A stretch of 21,498 bases of DNA, from assembly GCA_012271065.1 (NCBI GenBank), contig JAAXHE010000104.1, positions 7,411-28,908 of the forward strand, given 5' to 3'. The translations under genes and the position numbers were made by a program. The notes beneath the pieces are model-generated. The model was given only the letters and a program-made list of their open reading frames with translations. It ran no database searches and was not told the origin of the DNA. This document shows positions 15,077 through 21,498 of this stretch, in pieces; within the stretch, counting starts at the first letter, position 1, and every line of letters begins with the position of its first letter. The stretch comes from Candidatus Latescibacterota bacterium (GTDB lineage: Bacteria; Latescibacterota; UBA2968; GCA-2709665).

Positions 15077-16200
15077 GCCGGATGGAATTCAACCCCAGCC
15101 GCGAACCCACGGTCGGCGTCGAAATCGAATTGGCGCTGGTTGACAGTCGGACGATGGCGCTGTGCAGCGCCAGCCAGAGGCTTCTGGACCGCGTGCCGCC
15201 GGAACTGGAGGGGACGATCAAGCCGGAGCTGATGCAGTGTTACGTGGAAATCAACTCAGATGTCTGCATGACGCTGCAGGAGGTCGAGGCGGACCTCAGG
15301 AAGAAGCTATGCGAGTTGGAGGCCATTGCCGACCGGGAGGGCGTGCGGCTATACTGGTCCGCAACCCATCCGTTTTCCACCTGGCAGGAACAGGAAATCA
15401 CGCCCAACAAACGCTACGCGGGCCTGGTGGACCTGCTGCAGGACACGGCCCGTCAACTCGTCACGTTCGGTCTGCACGTGCACGTGGGCGTGGACAGCGG
15501 CGACAAGGCAGTCATGATCTGTGAGTTCATATTGCGATACATGCCGCTCCTTCTGGCGCTGAGCTGCAACAGCCCGTTCTGGGAAGGACGCGACACGGGT
15601 GTCTGCTCGTGGCGGTCCAAGATCATGGACGGCCTGCCCACGGCCGGCCTGCCCCCGCTGATGCGAAACTGGAGTGAATACGTCTGGCTGGTGAATCACC
15701 TCGTGGAAACGGGCTACATCGAAACGATAAGGGAAATCTGGTGGGACGTTCGCCCCCACAACAGATTCGGTACGGTCGAGATCCGCATCTGCGATATTCC
15801 CGGAAACTTTCACGACACCCTGGGCCTTGTGGCCATGATGCAGTCGCTCATCAAATACCTTTCCGACCACATCGACCACGGCGCGTACCAGCACGACTGC
15901 CACCCCATGCTCATTCGCCAGAACAAATGGCGCGCGGCCCGGTACGGGCTCGACGCTCAGCTTGTCGACTCCGACACCTACCAGCCCCAGCCCGCGCGCG
16001 AACTCGTCAAGCGCCTCGTCGATCAACTCAAACCCACCGCCCGGGAACTGGACTGCGTTCCCTACCTCGATCGGACTCTGGATCTGGCGTCCGGGCCGAC
16101 GTGGGCGCAGCGGCAGGTGGATATCCTGAAGAAAACGGGCGATGCCCGCTCCGTCGTACGGGAATTGACCGACGCCTCCCGCCTGACGTCCCCAGCCTGA
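15073..16200 (+). CDS. Carboxylate-amine ligase of the GCS2 (glutamate-cysteine ligase type 2, YbdK-like) family
   Basis: A 375-residue ATP-grasp-like ligase of the glutamine-synthetase fold. PTVGVEIELALVD (12-24) is the metal/ATP-binding opening, then EINSDVC, GLHVHVGVD (133-141) and GTVEIRICDIPG (233-244), the family signature. Members join an amino group to a glutamate-like carboxylate; some make gamma-glutamylcysteine, many are of unknown specificity. The true substrate is not visible here. The ATG at 15073 overlaps the preceding amidohydrolase stop by four bases, with GAGG upstream. An open frame extends further back inside the amidohydrolase gene but is a shadow. The pairing of an N-deacylase with an amide-forming ligase suggests one short pathway that forms and cleaves the same or a related amide bond; this is inference. 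Confidence 0.88.
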   Translation: MSRMEFNPSREPTVGVEIELALVDSRTMALCSASQRLLDRVPPELEGTIKPELMQCYVEINSDVCMTLQEVEADLRKKLCELEAIADREGVRLYWSATHPFSTWQEQEITPNKRYAGLVDLLQDTARQLVTFGLHVHVGVDSGDKAVMICEFILRYMPLLLALSCNSPFWEGRDTGVCSWRSKIMDGLPTAGLPPLMRNWSEYVWLVNHLVETGYIETIREIWWDVRPHNRFGTVEIRICDIPGNFHDTLGLVAMMQSLIKYLSDHIDHGAYQHDCHPMLIRQNKWRAARYGLDAQLVDSDTYQPQPARELVKRLVDQLKPTARELDCVPYLDRTLDLASGPTWAQRQVDILKKTGDARSVVRELTDASRLTSPA

Positions 16201-16230
16201 CACAAATCCTCGAACGGTTCCAATGACAAA

Positions 16231-16256
16231 AGGCGCATACCTCACGGCATGCGCCT
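16231..16256 (-). terminator. Intrinsic terminator of the pyrH-purD-methyltransferase-purE operon
   Basis: On the minus strand AGGCGCAT and ATGCGCCT form a perfect eight-pair stem with a ten-base loop, followed by TTTGTC. It lies about 30 bases after the purE stop, in the convergent gap with the carboxylate-amine ligase gene. The opposite strand has no T tract, so it mainly serves the minus strand. Confidence 0.75.
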
Positions 16257-16283
16257 AGAATCCTGAGCCGCCAGACACCCTTG

Positions 16284-16739
16284 CTATCCCGCCGCGAGGG
16301 CCTGCTTGTAGGCTTCCACCCTTGCCTTGACGTCCGGATCGGTCTGCGCGACGATCTGCGCGGCCAGCACGGCCGCGTTTCGCGCGTTGTCGATTCCCAC
16401 GCAGCCCACGGGCACTCCCGGCGGCATCTGCACGATCGCATAGAGCGAATCGATTCCGTTCAGCGCGCCCGAGGCAATCGGCACGCCGATAACCGGCAGC
16501 GTCGTGTGCGCCGCCATCACGCCCGGCAACGCGGCCGCCAGTCCCGCCCCTGCGATAATCACTTTCAGTCCGCGCGCCTCGGCAGTGCGCCCGTATTCGC
16601 CCGTCCGATCGGGATTCCGATGCGCGGACGATACGGTCATCTCGTATGCGATCCCCAGTTCTTCCAGAACGGGGACCGCTTTCTGCATGATCGGTTCATC
16701 GGACTTGCTGCCCATAATTATGCCAACCACGACCCTCAT
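16284..16739 (-). CDS. purE: N5-carboxyaminoimidazole ribonucleotide mutase
   Basis: Converts N5-CAIR to CAIR in purine synthesis. The 151-residue protein has IIMGSKSDEPIM, SSAHRNPDR with the catalytic H40 and R41, AGAGLAAALPGVMAA, and PVIGVPIASGALNGIDSLYAIVQMPPGVPVG split over the conserved C-terminal half. SAHRNP favours the bacterial class I enzyme over the class II AIR carboxylase, which has SAHKGP. The start is odd: a perfect AAAGGAGG ends immediately before ATG 16739, with no spacer, while GTG 16730 (codon 4) lies nine bases after it and would give the usual short opening before GIIMGS. GTG 16730 may be the true start. Last gene of the minus-strand nucleotide operon, 63 bases after the methyltransferase gene. 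Confidence 0.95.
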   Translation of the reverse strand: MRVVVGIIMGSKSDEPIMQKAVPVLEELGIAYEMTVSSAHRNPDRTGEYGRTAEARGLKVIIAGAGLAAALPGVMAAHTTLPVIGVPIASGALNGIDSLYAIVQMPPGVPVGCVGIDNARNAAVLAAQIVAQTDPDVKARVEAYKQALAAG

Positions 16740-16802
16740 CCTCCTTTGTTATGATTGATCGGCTCGTTGTTGAGCCCGCGGTCTCGCCGTGACGCGAACA
16801 CC

Positions 16803-18020
16803 TCAGCCAACCCCTGTCATTTGCTGGAAGGGCTTGCCGAGCAACCGCTCGATGCTGGGAGAGACGTCCCAGAACGCCTTGAGCTTCCGATACGAATCCA
16901 CAGCCTCCGCGTCGTCGCCGGGAGGCGCGGTCTTCACTGCACGGATCATCAGGTTCTTTGCCGTACGCTCGGGGTCCACGAATTCCACCACGTCGGTTCG
17001 GTATCCCATAATCCGCAACGCCTGCGCACGAAACGCATCCGTCAGAATATCCGCGGTGCGTTGCTTCAGGACGCCGTGGCGTAGCACCGGACCGAAAACG
17101 TCTGCATCCAGCTGAGAGCGGAGCTCGTGCTGGCAGCACGGCGCCGCAAGGATAATACTGCTTCCCCGTCGCGCTCCCAGGGCGATCGCCTCGTCGGTGG
17201 CCGTATCGCAGGCGTGCAGGCTCAAGACGATATCCGGTCCGGTTTCCGGAACGTACTCCGCGATTTCGCAGATGCGAAAATCCACGCCGCTCAATTGCAG
17301 ATCGTCCCTGATCGCGCGGCATGTCTCCACGATTTCCGGATCGTGATCGATCCCCGTCAGATGCGTGGGTATGCCCTTCTTCCGTGACAGATAGTCGTGT
17401 GCGGCAAAAGTCAGGTAAGCGCGGCCGCAACCGCAATCCACCATCTGTATCCGTCGCATCGACGGCTTCGCCGAAAGGATCATCTGCCGGAGATGCCTGA
17501 GAAACTCGTTGACCTGCCGGAACTTGCCCTGCATTGCCGGAAGCACGTCGCCGCGTTTGCCCGCAATCCCTATCGCCCGCAGCAATTCCCCGGCCCCTTC
17601 TCCTTCGAGGAGGCGCCGCTTTTTGCGATTGTGGTCGAAAACGGGCGCTTCGTCCGGAAGGGACGGTCTGCCGTGCCTCATCAGCACGCGATTCTTCTTC
17701 GTCCTGCGGACGTGCAGGTCCCTTGATGTGCATTGTACATGGATCTGGCCGAAGGGAAGCCCCAACAGCGACTCCAGAGCGGGGCCGACCTCCTCGCCTA
17801 CGAAGTTCTTCTGCAGGTTCTTCTTATCGCTGAAATACGAGACCTGAATCCCTCGCTTCCGCCTGGCCGCCACCGGCCGCGCGACGACCTTCACCCAAGG
17901 CGTCTGCTGACCGCGAACCTTCCCGCTCATCGTGAGCCGGAGGAACGTGTCCGCATCCAGCACGGCCTCCGTCACAGCCGCACGATACCTCCGGATCTGT
18001 TCGTCAGCGTGCGTTTCCAT
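16803..18020 (-). CDS. SAM-dependent methyltransferase (Methyltransf_32 / METTL25-like)
   Basis: A 405-residue protein with a Rossmann methyltransferase domain in the second half. IQMVDCGCGRAYLTF (191-205) is the SAM-binding loop and TGIDHDPEIVE (222-232) holds the acidic ribose-binding residue. LSLHACDTATDEAI (267-279) and ILAAPCCQHEL (290-300) are the paired motifs that mark the Methyltransf_32 family, which includes eukaryotic METTL25 and GSTCD-like proteins. The first 180 residues are basic (ARRKRGIQVSYFS, RRTKKNRVLMRHG) and may bind RNA. The target is unknown; an RNA or translation-related substrate is a guess from the basic N-terminus. It sits between purD (35-base gap) and purE (63-base gap), so it is probably expressed with purine synthesis. 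Confidence 0.82.
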   Translation of the reverse strand: METHADEQIRRYRAAVTEAVLDADTFLRLTMSGKVRGQQTPWVKVVARPVAARRKRGIQVSYFSDKKNLQKNFVGEEVGPALESLLGLPFGQIHVQCTSRDLHVRRTKKNRVLMRHGRPSLPDEAPVFDHNRKKRRLLEGEGAGELLRAIGIAGKRGDVLPAMQGKFRQVNEFLRHLRQMILSAKPSMRRIQMVDCGCGRAYLTFAAHDYLSRKKGIPTHLTGIDHDPEIVETCRAIRDDLQLSGVDFRICEIAEYVPETGPDIVLSLHACDTATDEAIALGARRGSSIILAAPCCQHELRSQLDADVFGPVLRHGVLKQRTADILTDAFRAQALRIMGYRTDVVEFVDPERTAKNLMIRAVKTAPPGDDAEAVDSYRKLKAFWDVSPSIERLLGKPFQQMTGVG

Positions 18021-18055
18021 GATCCGTCACCCGCCGAAACACCGGCCCGGGGATC

Positions 18056-19336
18056 TCACACTTCATAGCGCTCCAGCGCGCGGTGTGCGATGTCCTTCCG
18101 GAAATACGCATTTTCGAATTGAATCTTTCCGATCGCCTCGTATGCAAGATTGACGGAAGCCCTGATATCCGCACCAACGGCCGTTACCCCCAGTACCCTG
18201 CCGCCGTCGGTAACAGTTGAACCTCCACGCCGCGCCGTGCCCGCGTGAAACACCAGCACGTCGTCCCCGGTTTCCGCCTCGCCCAGCCCGGAAATCGCAA
18301 ATCCGGTTTGATGCGCGCCCGGATACCCTCCGGAAGCCAGAACCACGCAGGTTGCGGCCCGATCGTCCAGCTCGATTTCCAGGTCTTTGAGGGTGCCTTC
18401 GGACACGGCTTCCATAATGTCCACAAGATCGGTCTTCAGCAACGGCAGCACCACCTGCGCCTCCGGGTCGCCCAGTCGGCAGTTGAATTCGATAACGCGG
18501 GGCCCGCTTTCGGTCATAATCAAGCCACCATAGAGGATCCCCTTGTACGGCCGCCCTTCCGCCGCGAGCGCATTAACCGTGGGCAGCATCACGCGTTCCA
18601 GTATGACCTTCTGCATCTGCGGCGTCACCACGGGGGCCGGTGCGTAGGCGCCCATGCCCCCGGTATTGGGGCCGGTATCGCCCTCGCCGATGGTTTTGTG
18701 GTCCTGGGACGGGACGACGCACACCACGTGTTTCCCGTCGGTAAACCCTGTAATCGACGCTTCCTCTCCCTCCAGATACTCCATCAGCACCAGCTTTTCA
18801 CCGGCGTCGCCGAACTCCCGGTCGACGAGTACCCGGTCCACGGCACGCAGCGCCTCATCCACCGTATGGCACACCAGCGCACCCTTTCCGGCGGCCAGAC
18901 CCGAGGCTTTCAGTACTACCGGCGCTCCCCAGTCCCGCACGAACCCCCGCGCTTCGTCCGGGTCCGTAAACGTACGATACTCGCCCGTGGGAATACCATG
19001 TTTGTGCATCAGACGGAGCGCAAAGTCCTTGTCGGCCTCGATCTGTGCCGCTTCTTGCGAGGGGCCAAACACCCGAAGCCCCAACGCCTCAAACCGGTCC
19101 GCAAGCCCGTTTGCAAGCGGGTCTTCGGGGCCGACCACGGTCAGGTCGATGCGTTCCCGCCGCGCGAACGCCACGAGTCCGTCCAGGTCGTCGACGCCGA
19201 TATCCACGCAAGTGGCATGTCCCGCCATTCCCGGATTTCCGGGAGCGGCATAGATACGGCTCACCCTCGGACTCCGGGAGATCTTCCACGCGAACGCGTG
19301 CTCGCGCCCCCCCTTACCCACAATCAACACTTTCAT
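18056..19336 (-). CDS. purD: Phosphoribosylamine--glycine ligase (GAR synthetase)
   Basis: ATP-dependent joining of glycine to phosphoribosylamine, the second step of purine synthesis. The 426-residue length is normal. The order is MKVLIVGKGGREHAFAWK with YAAPGNPG (N-domain), ASGLAAGKGALV (ATP-grasp glycine loop), LMEYLEGEEASI, PSQDHKTIGEGDTGPNTGGMG (the family signature, about residue 220) and VIEFNCRLGDPE (metal-binding Glu and Asn), followed by a C-terminal domain. The start is ATG 19336, giving the standard MKVLIVGKGGREHA opening, with a GGGGG stretch ten bases upstream. An earlier ATG at 19402 would overlap the end of pyrH and add residues without a family counterpart. Second gene of the operon, 40 bases after pyrH. 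Confidence 0.96.
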   Translation of the reverse strand: MKVLIVGKGGREHAFAWKISRSPRVSRIYAAPGNPGMAGHATCVDIGVDDLDGLVAFARRERIDLTVVGPEDPLANGLADRFEALGLRVFGPSQEAAQIEADKDFALRLMHKHGIPTGEYRTFTDPDEARGFVRDWGAPVVLKASGLAAGKGALVCHTVDEALRAVDRVLVDREFGDAGEKLVLMEYLEGEEASITGFTDGKHVVCVVPSQDHKTIGEGDTGPNTGGMGAYAPAPVVTPQMQKVILERVMLPTVNALAAEGRPYKGILYGGLIMTESGPRVIEFNCRLGDPEAQVVLPLLKTDLVDIMEAVSEGTLKDLEIELDDRAATCVVLASGGYPGAHQTGFAISGLGEAETGDDVLVFHAGTARRGGSTVTDGGRVLGVTAVGADIRASVNLAYEAIGKIQFENAYFRKDIAHRALERYEV

Positions 19337-19376
19337 CTGAACGGAACCCCCGCGTTGGTGTCTTTGTACACTGTAC

Positions 19377-20111
19377 CTATTCCAACTCGTCGTCGGCGCC
19401 ATGCGCGATCACCGTGCCCAGATCCTCGCCCTCGAGAATTCGCCGCATGGTCCCGCGTGTGTCGAAATCGAATACATGGATGGGAAGCCGGTTGTCCCTG
19501 GCCAGAATCACCGCGGACTGGTCCAGCGCGCCCAGGTTTTCCCGCACCACGGTATCGTAGCCGACGCTGCGGTACAGTCGCGCATCGGGTCTCCTGTTCG
19601 GGTCGTCGGTATATACGCCGGCTGTCTTGTGTTTCGCGAAAAGAATGGCATCCGACCGGATCTCAAGGGCCCTTTGGACACCGGGATAGTCCGTTGTGAC
19701 GTAGGGATTGCCGATACCGCCGGCGAAGATGACGATATAGCCCTTTTCGATGTGGTGGATGGCGCGCAGGCGGATAAACGGTTCGGCGACCGCGTTGATC
19801 GGAATCGCCGTCATCACGCGCACTTCGGCGTCGCTCCGGGCGGTCATCACGCCGCGCAACATCAGGCTGTTGACGATCGTTCCGAGCATACCGATGTTGT
19901 GGGCTTCGGACTCTTCGATGCCCCACTGCGCGCCGAGCATCCCTCTGAAGATGTTCCCGCCGCCGATAACCACGCCGACGCCGACGCCCAGCCTGTGGAC
20001 AGCCAGGATTTCATCGGCGATGTACTCCAGCGCAATCGGGTCAAAACCGAATTCCCGGTCACCGGCGACGGCCGCGCCGCTCAACTTAAGCACAATTCGC
20101 CTGTATCTCAT
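19377..20111 (-). CDS. pyrH: Uridylate kinase (UMP kinase)
   Basis: Phosphorylates UMP to UDP; bacterial hexameric enzyme of the amino acid kinase fold. The 244-residue protein has RIVLKLSGAAVAG (7-19 or so), VVIGGGNIFRG, IFAGGIGNPYVTTD and AGVYTDDPNRRPDA, and a normal C-terminal DQSAVILARDNRLPIHVFDF. The nucleotide-loop segment DAILFAKHKTAGVY differs somewhat from the usual DAILKATKVDGVY. The start is ATG 20111, which begins MRYRRIVLKLSG, with GGAG twelve bases upstream. An earlier ATG at 20228 would add a Ser/Pro/Arg-rich stretch with no family match. First gene of pyrH-purD-methyltransferase-purE. In many bacteria pyrH sits by frr and tsf, so placement with purine genes is less usual. Confidence 0.95.
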   Translation of the reverse strand: MRYRRIVLKLSGAAVAGDREFGFDPIALEYIADEILAVHRLGVGVGVVIGGGNIFRGMLGAQWGIEESEAHNIGMLGTIVNSLMLRGVMTARSDAEVRVMTAIPINAVAEPFIRLRAIHHIEKGYIVIFAGGIGNPYVTTDYPGVQRALEIRSDAILFAKHKTAGVYTDDPNRRPDARLYRSVGYDTVVRENLGALDQSAVILARDNRLPIHVFDFDTRGTMRRILEGEDLGTVIAHGADDELE

Positions 20112-20294
20112 TATTCTGGTATACTCCGGGGTACGGATGGAAAGACAAGTATGGGGTGAAAACCGGGGGAGGAAGGAACTCGGATTGCGGGTCGAGGGTG
20201 AATCCCGGAGTCGCCGTGGGCGTTTCATGCACCAGACGGGAGTATCTGATCCGAAACGCTGCGGGAAGGCGCCTCCTGCAAACCGTACTGGTTT

Positions 20295-20322
20295 AATATA
20301 GACGCGTCGCGCCGTGTGTCAA
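20295..20322 (-). promoter_or_regulatory. Promoter of the pyrH-purD-methyltransferase-purE operon
   Basis: On the minus strand a perfect TTGACA (20317-20322), a 16-base spacer and TATATT (20295-20300) predict a start of transcription near 20288. This leaves a leader of about 180 bases before pyrH, in which I recognise no known riboswitch. Confidence 0.7.
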
Positions 20323-20670
20323 CGAAATTAAACCCCTCCCTCACCTCTACGGCCCGCGGGCTGCCGTTACGTACCCCACGCCAAGTCGAAAAGCCGGTTT
20401 CTGCAGACGAGTGAAAGCCGAAAACCAATGGAATTCAGCTGATTCCACCGGCCCGGCGGATGAGGCGAGCAGTCGCGTTTTCTCTTTCCTAATTCACACG
20501 GTTGCGTTAACTTGATTCGCCATTCGTCGGGGAACCGCGGGGACGACCGCAAGCGTCGCGCTTTCTCGAATGATCTGAGCAAGTAGTTATTACATATTGC
20601 TTTATTAAATGTCTTCTGATATTCGATCCGTCCAGGCCTTATCGCGAACACATCCCTCCATGGAGGTGAC
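20323..20670. other. Intergenic region between divergent pyrH and epimerase genes; no gene seen
   Basis: About 350 bases beyond the pyrH promoter carry only short open frames without ribosome sites. An AT-rich stretch at 20580-20620 (TAGTTATTACATATTGC, then TTTATTAAATG) probably contains the epimerase promoter, but I cannot fix the boxes. No copy of the dispersed repeat is visible. Confidence 0.5.
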
Positions 20671-21477
20671 ATGCCCCCCCGAAAAGTTCTCGTCACGGGC
20701 GTATACGGGCTGATCCCGGGCGCCATTTACGAGCACCTGGTTCAGTCGCCCGACGAATACGACACGTACGCGCTCGCGCGCAGGCGCTTTTCTTCGGACC
20801 GGGCGCCCGGCGGTCGCATGCTCAACATCCCGGACGACAAATTTCACCTCGCGGATCTCTCCGACCTGGACGCCGTGCGGAACGCCGTCGACGGCATGGA
20901 CACAGTCGTTCAGATGGCCGCCGATCCGCGGCCCGAAGCCGGCTGGGAAGACATTTTGAACAGCAACGTAATCGGGGCCTATAACGTCTTCGAAGCCTGC
21001 CGCCTCGCGGTCGTCAGGCGGATCATCTACGCCAGTTCCATCATGACCAACTGGGGATATCAGACCGAAGAACCCTACAAGGCCATCCAGGAATGCCGGT
21101 ACGACGATATTCCCGACCCCATCCCCATTGTCACGCACAAACACCCGACCTGGCCCACGGAACCCTATTCCGCCAGCAAGGTCTGGGGTGAAGCCCTTTG
21201 CCGATTCTACTCAGACGCACACGGGCTCTCGTGCATCTCTCTGCGGATCGGGGCGGTAAACGCCGAAGACCGACCGGCCAGTCCCGAACTCTCCGCGGTG
21301 TGGTGCAGCCAGCGCGACGTCGTGAAGATCACCGAAGACTGTATCGTCGCGCCTGACGACCTCCGTTTCGATATCTTCTACAGCATCTCCAACAACAGGT
21401 ATTGCTGGGTGGACATGAACCACGCCAGGGAGGTCCTCGGTTTCGTCCCGCGGGACCGCGCGGAAGACTATATCTAG
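20671..21477 (+). CDS. NAD-dependent epimerase/dehydratase (extended SDR), uronate-dehydrogenase-like
   Basis: A 268-residue extended short-chain dehydrogenase. The N-terminal Rossmann motif is KVLVTGVYGLIPGAI (5-19), where the third glycine of TGxxGxxG is shifted behind a proline. VVQMAADPRP, NSNVIGAYNVFEACR and IIYASSIM follow, with the catalytic pair YSASK (Tyr and Lys) and LRIGAVN later. The size and the AADPRP and NVxGxxNVFEA elements are close to uronate dehydrogenases and related sugar epimerases; the substrate is probably a nucleotide sugar or sugar acid, unproven. GGAGGTGAC lies directly before the ATG. The stop TAG at 21475-21477 is inside the window, so the gene is complete. It is divergent from the pyrH operon; the following 21 bases show nothing. 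Confidence 0.85.
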   Translation: MPPRKVLVTGVYGLIPGAIYEHLVQSPDEYDTYALARRRFSSDRAPGGRMLNIPDDKFHLADLSDLDAVRNAVDGMDTVVQMAADPRPEAGWEDILNSNVIGAYNVFEACRLAVVRRIIYASSIMTNWGYQTEEPYKAIQECRYDDIPDPIPIVTHKHPTWPTEPYSASKVWGEALCRFYSDAHGLSCISLRIGAVNAEDRPASPELSAVWCSQRDVVKITEDCIVAPDDLRFDIFYSISNNRYCWVDMNHAREVLGFVPRDRAEDYI

Positions 21478-21498
21478 TCTCTAATTAAGCGAGTTATT

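Noticed and set aside
18245..19699. 484-residue plus-strand open frame opposite purD and pyrH
   Set aside because: Both antisense genes are unmistakable. This frame is a codon-bias shadow rich in His and Arg, without a ribosome site.
20112..20228. Ser/Pro/Arg-rich extension of UMP kinase from ATG 20228
   Set aside because: It lacks a ribosome site and any family counterpart; MRYRRIVLKLSG at 20111 is a normal UMP kinase opening.
20370..20440. Hairpin-like repeats with GGCTTT elements
   Set aside because: The pairing is imperfect, there is no T tract, and the elements do not recur elsewhere in the window, so neither a terminator nor a CRISPR-type array is supported.

Overview
This 21.5 kb window is chromosomal DNA from a GC-rich bacterium, probably an uncultured lineage. 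It is almost entirely housekeeping metabolism with short, clearly bacterial intergenic regions. A long plant/cyanobacterial-style IspH, a GTP-dependent PEP carboxykinase, a split M16 peptidase pair, a lysine riboswitch and a GH20-related hydrolase would fit one of the poorly cultured Gram-negative-type phyla. The sequence alone does not fix the phylum, and no rRNA, tRNA, CRISPR array, prophage or transposase gene was seen.

Layout. (1) 1-2067: a GH20-related glycoside hydrolase on the minus strand, with a dispersed repeat just downstream. (2) 2256-4352: a dUTPase behind a good promoter but with a repeat inserted in its 5' region, then ispH. (3) 4485-6987: two adjacent minus-strand M16 peptidase-family genes. 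One carries the zinc motif and the other the complementary Arg/Tyr motif. (4) 7186-13617: a lysine biosynthesis operon with promoter, L-box lysine riboswitch and intrinsic terminator, followed by dapA, pckG, dapB and a large transaldolase-like gene, closed by a terminator-like hairpin. (5) 13832-16200: an M20 amidohydrolase coupled by an ATGA overlap to a GCS2-type carboxylate-amine ligase. (6) 20322 down to 16231 on the minus strand: a nucleotide operon of pyrH, purD, an SAM methyltransferase gene and purE, with a consensus promoter and a terminator. (7) 20671-21477: an NAD-dependent epimerase/dehydratase.

The main non-obvious signal is a roughly 100-150 bp dispersed repeat with 18-bp imperfect terminal inverted repeats (a MITE-like element). 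Four full or partial copies occur: 1-91, 2312-2410, 8568-8617 and 10438-10583. Two copies in opposite orientation flank pckG exactly where it sits between dapA and dapB. A third copy separates the dUTPase promoter from its coding region, leaving no ATG start for that gene. A fourth abuts the 3' end of the glycoside hydrolase gene. The repeat does not match any gene I recognise and appears to have shaped several of the intergenic regions here.
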